From assembly GCF_007859715.1 (NCBI RefSeq), contig NZ_SJPG01000001.1, positions 4,180,728 to 4,244,727 of the forward strand: a stretch of DNA of 64,000 nt, given 5' to 3'. This document shows, piece by piece, positions 9,438 through 18,871 of this stretch. The translations under genes and the position numbers were made by a program. The notes under the pieces are model-generated. The model was not told where the DNA came from. It saw only the letters and a program-made list of their open reading frames with translations, and did not search any database. The stretch comes from Rubinisphaera italica (GTDB lineage: Bacteria > Planctomycetota > Planctomycetia > Planctomycetales > Planctomycetaceae). The stretch's first letter is position 1, and each line of letters opens with the position of its first letter.

Positions 9438-9643
9438 AGGCACTCCCGGTTCAAAAAACATGAACCATTCACCGAAATTCCTAATGGAGATGGTCCATCT
9501 CGCTCCAACTGAGGTGTTCCGTCAGAACGCATCAATAAGCCCACATGGGTCACTTCGACTCCCTATCTTTCAGGATCGCTTCATTGTAACCTCTGCGGGA
9601 TATCGTCTTTTTTTCGCTTTTCCCCAATTAACAAGCACAACGC

Positions 9644-10693
9644 ATGATTCGCGCTGGCAAAATTCCGTTCTTTCTCACGATGATTTTCCTGTGTGGAATG
9701 TGCCATCTCTCTGGCACAGTTCTGGCTCAACCGGAACAGATGATCGAAATTCGTAACGATATCGATACGACTCCTCTGCAATATTCCGATGCCGACCTCA
9801 ATCGCCGATTTCTGCTGCTCATTGGCTACAGTTGTGCTATTGTGCTGGCCTCAATGATTGGTGGCTATTTGCCCTCCCGCATTAAGCTGACACATACGCG
9901 CATGCAGTTATTGATGAGTTTTGTTGGCGGTTTGATGCTCGGTGTCGCTCTGTTTCATCTCTTACTGCACGCGGTCATCGACAGTGCCCCTGCTGATTTG
10001 CCAATTGTGATGACGGGCGTCGGTCTCGGAATTCTGATTATGTTCCTGTTATTAAGGGCATTTCACTTTCATCAGCACGATGTCACGATCGATTCCGTAG
10101 CCGTCGATCATGTCCATGGCGAATGCGATCATGACCACGACCATCTGCATGTGATTACAGAGCCCATTGCAGTCGCCAATAATAAGGCTGAAAAGCCTTC
10201 GCGTCGCAAATTTTCCTGGATCGGGATTGCTCTGGGACTCGGTTTACATACTGTGCTGGATGGTGTTGCGTTAGCAGCAAGTTGCCTGCGATCTCCAGGA
10301 GAAGGGACCGGCCCGGAATTTTGGGGATTGGCGACATTTCTCGCGGTTCTGCTCCACAAGCCTCTCGATGCCATATCAATTACGACCGTTATGGCGAACA
10401 CGGGCTGGAAACCAGCCTCCTGCACAATTGTAAACATTTCCTTTGCAATCATGTGTCCGGTTGGAGCCTTTCTGGCCTGGTGGGGAATCCTCGGACTGCA
10501 CTCTCATGCCATTTTCATCAGTTATCTGATGGCGTTCTCAGCGGGTGTTTTCCTCTGTATTTCCTTGAGCGATCTGCTGCCGGAAATGCAGTTTCATGCA
10601 CATAATCAATGGGCTTTGACATTCACCTTGATGGCTGGCATGGTTTTGGCCTGGAGTCTGATGTTTCTTGACCCCGTGCATCCTCGTTTATAA
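9644..10693 (+). CDS. ZIP family metal transporter
   Basis: 349 residues. An N-terminal signal-like segment (about 8-28) is followed by ZIP-type helices. The His/Asp-rich cytoplasmic loop expected between TM3 and TM4 is clear (about residues 143-170, with HFHQHD, HVHGECDHDHDHLH). The metal-binding helix motif appears as GLGLHTVLDGVALA and a second as HKPLDAISI, matching the HNxxDG and HExPxx patterns with substitutions. It should carry Zn2+ or another divalent cation across the inner membrane. No strong ribosome site precedes the ATG, so the start may lie slightly downstream (an in-frame ATG begins MIFLCGM). Confidence 0.88.
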   Translation: MIRAGKIPFFLTMIFLCGMCHLSGTVLAQPEQMIEIRNDIDTTPLQYSDADLNRRFLLLIGYSCAIVLASMIGGYLPSRIKLTHTRMQLLMSFVGGLMLGVALFHLLLHAVIDSAPADLPIVMTGVGLGILIMFLLLRAFHFHQHDVTIDSVAVDHVHGECDHDHDHLHVITEPIAVANNKAEKPSRRKFSWIGIALGLGLHTVLDGVALAASCLRSPGEGTGPEFWGLATFLAVLLHKPLDAISITTVMANTGWKPASCTIVNISFAIMCPVGAFLAWWGILGLHSHAIFISYLMAFSAGVFLCISLSDLLPEMQFHAHNQWALTFTLMAGMVLAWSLMFLDPVHPRL

Positions 10694-10835
10694 TTCGCAG
10701 TAACGTTTGACGGTCTTTGAAGTCTCAATTGCAGCAAAACACGAATCCCATTAGATTTGTTATCTGAAATCGTCATTACTGGGTCTCAATAAGCCCTGCT
10801 TTTCTGAATTATTCTGACATCGGACGAAACAAACG

Positions 10836-11627
10836 ATGCCGCGTTTGACACAAGCTGAGCTTTCCAACCTCAATCACAACTTCGAAGAGCGAACTCCCCA
10901 GGAATTAATCAGCTGGGCGGCTGTCACTTTCGGAGATCGCATTGCTGGTTTATCTGCAATGCAGCGATCAGGAAATGTGATCAGCCACATGATTTCCCAG
11001 CTGAAACTCGATATCCCAATCCTTTTCGTGGATACCGGGGTGATGTTCCAGGAAACACTCGAAACTCGGGATCGCATTTCATCCGAATACGGATTGACGG
11101 TTCGTACTCTCGCACCCGAAAAAACAATGGCCGAGCAAACCGACGAATTCGGCGTGTTGTACTTGTCTCCCGACGGGCAGGAAAAATGCTGTCACATGCG
11201 GAAAGTGGTTCCGCTTCAGGGAGTTGCCGGCGAATATAGCGGCATCGTCAGCAGCTTGCGTCGTGCAGACGGGGGCAAGCGGGCTAACAATCCGATTCTG
11301 ACAATTGATATCGATATGAACGTGCTGCGTATCAATCCACTGGCAAACTTCACCGATGAGCAGATGGATGAGTATGTCAACGAACACAATATCATCACCA
11401 ATCCCCTGCACGATCAGGGTTACGCAACAGTCGGCTGCAATCGCTGTACAACGCCCGTGATGCCAGGCGAACCGAAACGAGCAGGACGCTGGCGACATTT
11501 GGGTCCGTGGTCCATGTACTGCGGCATCAACCCAACCGACGTCAACGATCCGACACACAATTACATTGAACTCTCGCAGGACGAAATCGACCGCATCTTC
11601 GGCATCAAAAACGACTTCATGATCTAA
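10836..11627 (+). CDS. cysH: Adenylyl-sulfate (APS) reductase, CysH family
   Basis: 263 residues. This enzyme reduces activated sulfate to sulfite with thioredoxin. Four cysteines for a [4Fe-4S] cluster are present, the adjacent pair Cys118-Cys119 (KCCHMRK) and Cys201/Cys204 (GCNRCTTPV); these mark APS-type rather than PAPS-type reductases. The C-terminal catalytic cysteine is Cys229 in MYCGIN, replacing the usual ECGLH. The PP-loop N-terminus is weakly seen around residues 36-46 ([14 protein letters not shown]). No other sulfate-assimilation gene is adjacent. The assignment to APS as substrate rests on the cysteine pattern. Confidence 0.93.
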   Translation: MPRLTQAELSNLNHNFEERTPQELISWAAVTFGDRIAGLSAMQRSGNVISHMISQLKLDIPILFVDTGVMFQETLETRDRISSEYGLTVRTLAPEKTMAEQTDEFGVLYLSPDGQEKCCHMRKVVPLQGVAGEYSGIVSSLRRADGGKRANNPILTIDIDMNVLRINPLANFTDEQMDEYVNEHNIITNPLHDQGYATVGCNRCTTPVMPGEPKRAGRWRHLGPWSMYCGINPTDVNDPTHNYIELSQDEIDRIFGIKNDFMI

Positions 11628-11752
11628 CGAGCATTCTGCTCGACTGGGGGCAGTCGCATGGACGCGCATTAACCAAGATCGCTTTGTTTGCTCCTGCAGC
11701 ACGCGAACATTTAAAATTTTGTGCTGCATACGACTGGAGTTCACTCTGAATG

Positions 11753-12220
11753 TTATGATTTTGGGTTTCTGGGAAGCTCCATAATCCAGTTCTCCAGCAC
11801 GATGCCATGTCGCTCCACTTGATTGGCTTTCACGACCGTAAAACCTTGCTTCTCATAAAGCGGGCGGATGACATGGCTCGCTTCGACGAACAGGCGATCG
11901 AATTCCAGTTGCAGTGCGATTTCCATGACGTGATTTAACAGAGCCGTCGCCACGCCCCGGCGAGTGAAGTTGGGATGGACGTAATGGCAGTCGATGTGAC
12001 CATCAGGATCAAGCTCGATAAACCCTGCGATTTGCTCCTCGATGACATACAAAAACGGCCGCTTCAATTCACAGCGATATTTCCAGCGGTCGTAATCAAT
12101 CGGATACGGCGCCCAGGCATTGAGCTGATCTTCGGAATAAGCACTGCAGGCAATCTCGTGAATTGACCTGTAAAACAACTCGGCAATTTCGTTCGATTGC
12201 CCGGCATAGTGTTGAATCAT
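11753..12220 (-). CDS. GNAT family N-acetyltransferase
   Basis: 155 residues with the GNAT fold. Motif A, with the acetyl-CoA loop, is CHYVHPNFTRRGVATALLNHV (residues about 81-101, the R/Q-x-x-G-x-A pattern as RRGVAT), preceded by a strand IAGFIELDPDGHID and followed by RLFVEAS and the typical YEKQGFTVV end. It resembles YafP-type acetyltransferases (NAWAPYPIDYDRW near the start). The substrate is unknown. It stands alone on the minus strand between cysH and the divergent DUF2007 gene. Confidence 0.9.
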   Translation of the reverse strand: MIQHYAGQSNEIAELFYRSIHEIACSAYSEDQLNAWAPYPIDYDRWKYRCELKRPFLYVIEEQIAGFIELDPDGHIDCHYVHPNFTRRGVATALLNHVMEIALQLEFDRLFVEASHVIRPLYEKQGFTVVKANQVERHGIVLENWIMELPRNPKS

Positions 12221-12329
12221 CTCTTGTATTCATCCTTTGGAATGAGTTGATTTTCCGGGAAACCCGTATGTACAGTGAATCGGTGCGTCTCAATTACTCT
12301 ATTGCATCTCTGACTGGTAGTGCATTCTT

Positions 12330-12946
12330 ATGGTGAATCAGGATCTTGTGAAGATTGCCAGTTATGGAGATTCTTACGAAGCCAGTATTGCTCAAGGATC
12401 CTTGGAAGACCATGGGATTAGAGCCTACGTTTCGGGAGCCGTGGCTGGCATCTTAATGTCATATTATGGATCAGCCCTGGGGGTGTAAAATTACTGGTCG
12501 CCTCTGACGATGTTGAACGTGCCACTTCAATATTGAAGGAAATGTCACAAGAGACGTCTACTGAAATCCCTGCCTGGAATTGTCCTCAGTGTCAATCAGA
12601 AAATGACGAAGGTTTCGAAGTCTGCTGGTCGTGTGGAGCTTCAGCCCCTGACACAACCACAGGAAATGATGCCTCCACTGAAAAATCTGAGATCAAAACG
12701 GTTCCTGTTGAAGATGCAATCAACGGTGATGCGATGGCAACCCGTGCCTTTCGAGCATCCATCATCGGCTTGGTCATAATACCTTTTTCATTCTATGCAA
12801 TTTATTTACAAATCCTGCTCAGGAATGTTGAGTTGAGTCAGTCCTCTGATCGGTTGCTCTCGTTTTCTCGGTTTTTGGTTGTACTGGGATTATTTACTTA
12901 TTGGATTCTCTTTTCAGGTGGCCTGGATCATATCATTGGGTTCTGA
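12330..12946 (+). pseudogene. DUF2007 / zinc-ribbon / transmembrane protein, interrupted by a one-base frameshift
   Basis: From the ATG at 12330 the frame encodes a DUF2007-like start (DLVKIASYGDSYEASIAQ, LEDHGIRAYVSG) and then stops at TAA 12483-12485 or thereabouts. Homology continues in another frame as GGVKLLVASDDVERA, the usual second half of DUF2007, followed by a four-cysteine zinc ribbon (CPQCQ... CWSCG) and two membrane segments (about 12755-12815 and 12870-12945). The junction is the run of five G at about 12479-12483; one extra G would restore a single frame. This is either a real mutation, ribosomal slippage, or a sequencing error. If translated separately, the downstream part could start at a TTG at 12533. 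Confidence 0.75.
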
Positions 12947-13085
12947 ACGGAAGCGGATTCGTTGACTGGGGAGCCCTTCATATCATTGACTCCTGAAGAA
13001 CGGTACGATCCCGTCTAACGAATGAACAAGTCCACGAAAACTCTGATCCTTACGCCTCCCCTGTCTGACATGCCTTGTTGATCCC

Positions 13086-13715
13086 ATGTACCAGCTGATT
13101 GAACTGATTGCCGTTGTCTCCAGTGCCATTTATGGGGTGCTGCTCGCGCGTCGGCATGGCATGGATCTGGTCGGTGTGTTCAGTCTCGCTTTTATGGTGG
13201 CCTTTGGCGGAGGGACGTTGCGGGATTTGTTTCTGGATCGAAATCCTCTGTTCTGGATCGCGAATGATCACTATGCCGTGATTGTGTTTGTGCTGGCGAT
13301 TGTCACTTCATTGATTCCCATGTTGCCGGAAAAAACTGAACGCTGGTTGAATCTTCCAGATGCAATCGGGCTTGGTTTCTTCAGTATTGCCGGCGCATTG
13401 GCAGCTGTGGAAGCGGGGACGTCGCTGTTTATTGCTTCAATGCTGGGTGTTGTGACGGGAACGTTTGGTGGGGTGATTGCCGATGTCATCTGCAATCGCG
13501 TTCCGAGCCTCTTCCGGCCGGCTCCCCTCTATGCGACCTGTTCCTTTCTCGGCTGCTGGCTGATGTTCCTGCTCAATGCCTCCTCCCTTCCAGAAGCCTA
13601 CGCCGTTCCAATCGCGATTGCCGGAATTGTTTTGCTCCGCCTGGCCGCCGACCGCTGGGACTGGCGTCTGCCGCATTTTGCTGAGGATGAAGTTGAGTCG
13701 AAAGAACAAGCCTGA
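13086..13715 (+). CDS. TRIC-like (UPF0126/YicG) family membrane protein
   Basis: 209 residues with about seven hydrophobic segments and the two internally repeated domains typical of the family: FMVAFGGGTLRDLFLDRNPLFW near residue 40 and VTGTFGGVIADVICNRVPSLF near residue 130. The duplicated GGG-x-x-R-D and GG-x-x-x-D motifs are diagnostic. Bacterial members form trimeric cation channels; the physiological ion here is unknown. It stands as a single gene upstream of proC. Confidence 0.93.
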   Translation: MYQLIELIAVVSSAIYGVLLARRHGMDLVGVFSLAFMVAFGGGTLRDLFLDRNPLFWIANDHYAVIVFVLAIVTSLIPMLPEKTERWLNLPDAIGLGFFSIAGALAAVEAGTSLFIASMLGVVTGTFGGVIADVICNRVPSLFRPAPLYATCSFLGCWLMFLLNASSLPEAYAVPIAIAGIVLLRLAADRWDWRLPHFAEDEVESKEQA

Positions 13716-13808
13716 CGATCAAAATTCACTCACACAAGACAGGTCCCAATCCATTCGGCATAATAGAGTCCGATCATTCATTCACTGACAAAAACAGAAA
13801 ACAGCTCA

Positions 13809-14627
13809 ATGTCAATCACCTCAACAACAATAGGATTCCTTGGTGCCGGTCAAATGGCGACGGCATTGGCAGGAGGATTCATTTCCAGTAACGCAGTTTC
13901 TGCGGATCAGATATTTGCCTACGATCATCTCGAAGCAGCCAGAAAACGGTTCTCTGAGAACACTCGGGCAAATTCCGTCGATTCGGTAGCTGAACTGATT
14001 GAAAAATCTCAGCTGATTTTTCTAGCTGTCAAACCCCAACATCTCCCTGATCTTGCGAAAGAAATTTCGTCATTGCTCAAACCGGAGCAGACGATTATTT
14101 CTATTGCTGCCGGCGTCACCTTGTCGCAACTGAATCTCTTCCTGGATGGAAAAGAAAACCTGATTCGCATCATGCCCAACACTCCCTGTCTGGTGGGTGA
14201 AGGAGCGGCTGGACTGGCGACTGCTGCGGGAGTTTCTGAAGAAACAACTCAACTCGTCATGCAGCTCATGCAATCGGTTGGCTCCTGCGAGCAGGTTCCT
14301 GAAAAACTGCTCGATGCCGTCACGGGGCTTTCCGGTTCCGGACCAGCTTATGTCTTCCAGTTTATCGAGGCCCTCAGTGATGGCGGTGTGTTTGCCGGAC
14401 TCCCTCGGGCAACGGCTACAAAACTCGCAGCTCAAACCGTTTTAGGAGCCGCTAAGATGGTGTTGGATACGGGACAACATCCCGGCGAATTGAAAGATGC
14501 CGTCACCAGCCCGGGAGGCACAACCATTGCCGGACTGGCGGCTCTTGAACGGAACGGCTTCCGCTCGGCTGCCATCGAAGCGGTTATCGCTGCCACAAAA
14601 CGTTCCCAGGAACTTCGCGAGAATTGA
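13809..14627 (+). CDS. proC: Pyrroline-5-carboxylate reductase
   Basis: 272 residues, normal length. It catalyses the last step of proline synthesis with NAD(P)H. The Rossmann motif is GFLGAGQMATALAGGF (residues 8-23), followed by FLAVKPQ and IRIMPNTPCLVGEGA. The C-terminal dimerisation domain carries the family signature (SGSGPAYVF, then SPGGTTIAGLAALE). No other proline gene is adjacent. A hairpin repeat follows the stop codon. Confidence 0.96.
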   Translation: MSITSTTIGFLGAGQMATALAGGFISSNAVSADQIFAYDHLEAARKRFSENTRANSVDSVAELIEKSQLIFLAVKPQHLPDLAKEISSLLKPEQTIISIAAGVTLSQLNLFLDGKENLIRIMPNTPCLVGEGAAGLATAAGVSEETTQLVMQLMQSVGSCEQVPEKLLDAVTGLSGSGPAYVFQFIEALSDGGVFAGLPRATATKLAAQTVLGAAKMVLDTGQHPGELKDAVTSPGGTTIAGLAALERNGFRSAAIEAVIAATKRSQELREN

Positions 14628-14665
14628 GCCGAGACGCTGACTTGGGTATGCTGACTGAAACAAAA

Positions 14666-14747
14666 GGGTGGCACGCTCTGAGCGAAGCGAAGGGCGTGGT
14701 TTTGCACAATCACCACGCCCATCACTGCGTTCTGGGACGTGCCACCC
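14666..14747. repeat. Inverted repeat GGGTGGCACG ... CGTGCCACCC
   Basis: The ends GGGTGGCACG and CGTGCCACCC are perfectly complementary, and inner blocks (GGGCGTGGTTTTG against CAATCACCACGCCC) can also pair, so the whole 82 bases can fold into a long hairpin. It lies between proC and the lactonase gene. The ends resemble those of the GGGTGGCG repeats elsewhere in the window. Confidence 0.75.
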
Positions 14748-14792
14748 TGCAGTTAGACTCCACTTCGGTTGAATATCTCATAAGGGAAACTC

Positions 14793-15920
14793 ATGAAACT
14801 GATTACATCGGCTGCTTTTGCTCTGATCACAATGTTATCCAGTTCGCTTCCGGCAGCCGAACAGTGGATTTATATCGCCAGTCGAGGCAAGCTGCCCGTC
14901 GTTTATCGGGCTTCGCTCGATCTGGAAACTGGTGAATTTGGCGAACTCGAAGTCGCAGCCGACAATGTGCAGACTGGATTCATGGACGCCCATCCGACTC
15001 TCCCGATCCTGTATGCGGCTACATCAGAAAATGGAGCAGAGGGAATTCCAGACGGCGGTGTGCGGGCCTATCAGATCGATCAAAAAACTGGCTCGCTCGA
15101 ATCGAGCGGACTCGTCTCTACTCACGATAACGGCACCACTCATATTGAAGTCTCGCCACAGGGTAAGGCTCTGGCTGTTTGTCATTACGGTGGTGACGGA
15201 ACGACAGCCATTCCATTGAACAAATCTGGTGAACTTCAAGCTCAGGTTTCACAGGTGAAACATCATGGAAGCAGCGTTGATCCCAAGCGACAAACCAAGC
15301 CGCATCCCCATGGTGTTGCCTTCAGTCATGATGGCAAATATCTGCTCGTGGCTGATCTCGGGAACGATCACGTGGAAGTCTTTAGCGTGGATAAAAACGC
15401 GGGAATCAAAGAGCATTCCTACTGGAAAGCCGCTCCCGGAGCCGGCCCTCGGCATGTGACCTTCCATCCAAAGAAAGACATTGTTTATTCAATCAACGAA
15501 CTCGATTCGACGATCAGTGTCCTGTCCTTCAATCCTCAAACGGGGGAACTGACAGAAGTTCAGACCGTGCCGACTTTGCCAAAAGACTACGACGGCAAAA
15601 ACAACACCACAGCCGAAATCGTCGTGCATCCTTCCGGAAAGTTTGTTTATGGCTCCAACCGAGGCCACAACAGCACAGCTGTTTATTCGATTGACGACAA
15701 AACCAACAAACTGACGCTGATCGAGTATGAACCGACCCAGGGTGATCATCCCCGATTTGTCGGTATGGACCCAACAGGTTCCATCTATCTGGCTGCGAAC
15801 ATGAACTCGAACAACATCGTTTCTTTTCGAGTGAATCAAAAAACAGGAGAACTCGAACCGACGGGCAACATCCTTGAAGTGAGTCGCCCGATGTGTATTG
15901 TGTTTGTCGAGAAGAACTAA
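14793..15920 (+). CDS. Secreted lactonase family (6-phosphogluconolactonase-like) beta-propeller
   Basis: 375 residues with a signal peptide (1-22, ending PAAEQ) and a ribosome site AAGGGA before the ATG. It matches the seven-bladed lactonase/Pgl (YbhE) family: WIYIASRG, YAATSEN, THIEVSPQGKALAV, KPHPHGVAFSHDGKYLLVADLGNDHVEVF, GPRHVTFHPKKDIVYSINELDSTI and PRFVGMDPTGSIYLAAN. Export means that it is unlikely to act on cytosolic 6-phosphogluconolactone, so the real substrate is probably an extracytoplasmic lactone or other sugar acid. The activity is therefore uncertain although the fold is clear. Confidence 0.88.
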   Translation: MKLITSAAFALITMLSSSLPAAEQWIYIASRGKLPVVYRASLDLETGEFGELEVAADNVQTGFMDAHPTLPILYAATSENGAEGIPDGGVRAYQIDQKTGSLESSGLVSTHDNGTTHIEVSPQGKALAVCHYGGDGTTAIPLNKSGELQAQVSQVKHHGSSVDPKRQTKPHPHGVAFSHDGKYLLVADLGNDHVEVFSVDKNAGIKEHSYWKAAPGAGPRHVTFHPKKDIVYSINELDSTISVLSFNPQTGELTEVQTVPTLPKDYDGKNNTTAEIVVHPSGKFVYGSNRGHNSTAVYSIDDKTNKLTLIEYEPTQGDHPRFVGMDPTGSIYLAANMNSNNIVSFRVNQKTGELEPTGNILEVSRPMCIVFVEKN

Positions 15921-15935
15921 ACACCCCCAACTCAT

Positions 15936-16042
15936 GGGTGGCGCATGCGGAAGCCCATGATTAACAATCTCGGGGCTTCTCTTCGAGAGCGCCCCCGCCA
16001 CCCTGCTGAAAATCCTAACCCGAAGCGTCAGCGAGGGGACGG
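15936..16042. repeat. GGGTGGCG-type hairpin repeat plus 25-base tail
   Basis: Starts with GGGTGGCGCATGCGG and ends with GAGAGCGCCCCCGCCACCC (complementary ends), followed at 16017-16042 by AACCCGAAGCGTCAGCGAGG and GGACGG. The same tail is found at 55866-55890. The copy lies between the lactonase gene and dapF. Confidence 0.8.
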
Positions 16043-16085
16043 CTATCCAGTCATTCAATAACGATATCAATTCACGGATCCCACA

Positions 16086-16922
16086 ATGAAGTTTACGAAA
16101 ATGCACGGAGCCGGGAACGACTACGTGTATGTCAACCTGTTTGAGGAAACGCTTCCAACCGAAGCCCCGGCACTCGCGCGAGCCGTCAGTGATCGACACA
16201 AGGGAATTGGAGGAGATGGCCTTGTGCTCATCGAGCCTTTCGAGAACGCCGATGCCCGCATGAGGATGTTCAATCTCGATGGCAGCGAAGCCGAAATGTG
16301 TGGGAATGCGATTCGTTGTGTCGCCAAATATCTCTACGATCATGGCATCGCAAAGAAAGATAATTTACAGATTCAAACCGGAACCGGTCTGTTGCATCTG
16401 GAACTGTTTCCCGAAAATGGCATCGTCGAGCGCGTCCGCGTGAATATGGGCGAACCGATTTTGGAATCTGCAAAAATCCCGACATTGCTGGCAGGTGATC
16501 CACCCGTCAATGCGACGCTGATCGTCGGGGGAATGGAATTGCAGGTCACTTGTGTTTCAATGGGTAATCCCCATTGCGTGACGTTCGTCGACGAATTGAC
16601 TGACGATCTCGTGCTTAAAATCGGCCCGCAAATCGAAAAACACGAAGTGTTCCCCAGAAAGATCAATGCCGAATTCATTCAGGTGATTTCTCCAGAGGAA
16701 TTCAATATGCGTGTCTGGGAGCGAGGCTCAGGGGAGACAATGGCCTGCGGAACAGGTGCCAGTGCGGTAGCTGTGGCTGGTGTGCTGACTGGCAAGATGA
16801 GCCGTAAAGTGACCGGGCACCTGCTTGGAGGAAATCTCGAACTCGAGTGGTCGGAAGAAACCAACGAAGTCTTCATGACTGGCCCTGCCACCGAAGTCTT
16901 CTCTGGTGAATGGAATGGATAA
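16086..16922 (+). CDS. dapF: Diaminopimelate epimerase
   Basis: 278 residues. It interconverts LL- and meso-diaminopimelate for lysine and peptidoglycan. Both catalytic cysteines are present, Cys72 in [10 protein letters not shown] and Cys221 in [10 protein letters not shown], as is the start [14 protein letters not shown]. This is consistent with meso-DAP peptidoglycan, which planctomycetes are now known to make. Neighbours are unrelated; the UbiA-like gene converges from the other strand 14 bases away. Confidence 0.97.
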   Translation: MKFTKMHGAGNDYVYVNLFEETLPTEAPALARAVSDRHKGIGGDGLVLIEPFENADARMRMFNLDGSEAEMCGNAIRCVAKYLYDHGIAKKDNLQIQTGTGLLHLELFPENGIVERVRVNMGEPILESAKIPTLLAGDPPVNATLIVGGMELQVTCVSMGNPHCVTFVDELTDDLVLKIGPQIEKHEVFPRKINAEFIQVISPEEFNMRVWERGSGETMACGTGASAVAVAGVLTGKMSRKVTGHLLGGNLELEWSEETNEVFMTGPATEVFSGEWNG

Positions 16923-16936
16923 TCTTTTCACTTCTC

Positions 16937-17794
16937 TCAGGACAAAATTGAGAGTATGACAAAAGGTACGATCAGCATGGCATCGGCCAGAATTGGTTTG
17001 AGGTCCTGAGGAATTCTTTCGGAATTCAGAAATCCAATTAAGACAGCAGCAGTGCAAACTGAGACGCCAAAGATGTTCCATTCGTGAGCAAGCAATCGAT
17101 CTATCAGTAAAAAGACAATTCCGGTGGCGATGGCAATTCCCGGGAAGAACTTGACGACAGCTGGAAACCGCGTCGCCAGAGTTGATTCACCAGATTGTCG
17201 ATCCTTCTCCGCTTCCCAACTGGCAATGCCGAGACAATTCAGCAAAATCAGTCCACCAGCAGGCAAAGAAAATCGAAACAAAGAGAGTCCCAGTTCCTGA
17301 TTGACGGTAGATCTGGCTTCCAAGATAGGAAAAAATAAAACCGCAACAATAAAGAACAGACTGACAATCACTTCTCGAGGAATCACCCAGCGAGCAGAAG
17401 GAAGCCGCAAGCAGATTCCGAAGTAGCCAGCGAGAAGTCCAAGAATTAATACGGCAATCAGAATTGCAGTGAGGTTCAATAATAGGCATGTCATGACCGC
17501 AGTTGCCATGAATAGGATGACCCACAGACTCAGCAGTGGCCAGAAGTTACGTGCGACAAACCGATGACGAGGAATCTCGACAACAGAAGTCAGCACACCT
17601 CGGCTATCCAGCAGGCGATCACCGGCATATACCAGCCATGTCGCTAAAAATAACAAGAGCCGTTCGGAACTCTGCAGAGGGACATGCAATTGACGAGCCG
17701 CAATCTCTTGCCATGCGATTGATACCAGTGGAGCATCCAGGCTTAGCCCGTTCACCAGTAGTAACAGTCGCGACATGAAGAAGCCCATTTTCAT
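16937..17794 (-). CDS. UbiA-like prenyltransferase family membrane protein
   Basis: About 285 residues, with eight or so hydrophobic segments. The start is uncertain: ATG at 17794, ATG at 17788 and GTG at 17818 are all in frame, and none has a strong ribosome site. The first aspartate-rich motif appears as WLVYAGDRLLDSRG and the second as WEAEKDRQSGESTLATRF, resembling the DxxxD and D-R-x-x-G-x-x-T-L-x-x-R-F blocks of UbiA proteins. The first motif lacks the usual Asn and the second has Glu in place of the last Asp. It may be a divergent prenyl or aryl transferase; no quinone, heme or bacteriochlorophyll gene is nearby to indicate a substrate. Confidence 0.6.
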   Translation of the reverse strand: MKMGFFMSRLLLLVNGLSLDAPLVSIAWQEIAARQLHVPLQSSERLLLFLATWLVYAGDRLLDSRGVLTSVVEIPRHRFVARNFWPLLSLWVILFMATAVMTCLLLNLTAILIAVLILGLLAGYFGICLRLPSARWVIPREVIVSLFFIVAVLFFPILEARSTVNQELGLSLFRFSLPAGGLILLNCLGIASWEAEKDRQSGESTLATRFPAVVKFFPGIAIATGIVFLLIDRLLAHEWNIFGVSVCTAAVLIGFLNSERIPQDLKPILADAMLIVPFVILSILS

Positions 17795-17904
17795 TTCGCC
17801 ATGATAGACCACAATCACAATGCAGGACAGGCTTCAAGTTTTGAGTCTTTAAGTGTAGGGGAGTTATTCATGGAGGACTTATCCAATTGAAAACAAACGC
17901 GTAA

Positions 17905-18678
17905 TCACTCACCACCCGATGTCGTATCCTTATTTTTCTCCTCCATTTTCTCGGGATCTGTCATTTTTAAGATGATGTCTGAGTACCAGGCCGAATTCAG
18001 GCCGAGGGCTTCATCGGCTCGAATGTCGCGCCGCACATCAAATCGAGAGGAGTGGACACCCAGTAAACGCCAGGGGAGTTTGTGTTTGGGGTCGCTGACC
18101 ATTTGAGTTACAACGGGAGCACCACTGCAGCCTCGATGAGTTCTCCCATCCGACAGAAAATAACCCATTCCCTTGAATCGCAACCCAAACGAAGAAGCGA
18201 CGATTGCGTGCCGTGCGACTGGCAAATGATGGAGTTCATCATGAAAACCTAAGGGGAAACCAGGGATCAACAGAGATGCTCCAATCTCGACATGATCCAG
18301 ATTTTCAGAAATGTGTTCCATCTCAAAACAGACATACTCGCAATTCTCTGGAAACCTGGACACATCCAGAGGAATTGCCACGATATCGACTTCTGAAGTC
18401 CTGTCAGAGGCCTCTTTCCACAATGGTCGTCCTTCCTGGTACAATGGCAGAGTGAATTGAGTGAGCTTGGCGAGATTTTGTGAATCGGGATGTAGATCGA
18501 TCAATAAGCGATCAGGCTGATGGCTGGTCGGCTCATCTCTCACTACGTGCTTATTGGTGATCAAAAACACAACACCATCACGCGTGAAATAAAATCCCGT
18601 CGCCTCTGAGAGAATTTTATCTCCCTTCATCGTCGTAATTCTCGTAACTGCAAGCAGTAAGGACTCAGCCATGAACAT
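17905..18678 (-). CDS. Trypsin-like serine peptidase, no signal peptide
   Basis: 257 residues. The chymotrypsin-fold triad is visible: His44 (LITNKHVVRD), Asp98 (SEVDIVAIP) and Ser185 in HRGCSGAPVV. The loop IPGFPLGFHDELHHLPVAR is typical of a group of bacterial trypsin-like proteins annotated only as serine protease. There is no signal peptide or membrane segment, so it probably acts in the cytosol. The C-terminus is acidic and hydrophilic. There is no PDZ domain. Function and target are unknown. Confidence 0.8.
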   Translation of the reverse strand: MFMAESLLLAVTRITTMKGDKILSEATGFYFTRDGVVFLITNKHVVRDEPTSHQPDRLLIDLHPDSQNLAKLTQFTLPLYQEGRPLWKEASDRTSEVDIVAIPLDVSRFPENCEYVCFEMEHISENLDHVEIGASLLIPGFPLGFHDELHHLPVARHAIVASSFGLRFKGMGYFLSDGRTHRGCSGAPVVTQMVSDPKHKLPWRLLGVHSSRFDVRRDIRADEALGLNSAWYSDIILKMTDPEKMEEKNKDTTSGGE

Positions 18679-18871
18679 CGCTTCCTAATCAAACTCACTA
18701 CGGTGGCAGTTATCGGTACAGATCACAGCAGTTAATTTTTTAATGCAAACTCAATTTAACAGGTTTTGGCCTCTGAGTTGCGTATTTATCTGGATTACAA
18801 CTTACATAAATCTCAATCAAATTCATTTTCGTGGAAAAAATGTTTGACTGAGGTAGGCTAGGAGAGAAATC

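Noticed and set aside
11079..11744. Minus-strand frame of about 220 codons opposite cysH
   Set aside because: cysH is full length with all its cysteines; the opposite frame shows no domain.
15489..16343. Minus-strand frame spanning the lactonase end, repeat and dapF start
   Set aside because: It crosses two real genes and a repeat, and has no family similarity.
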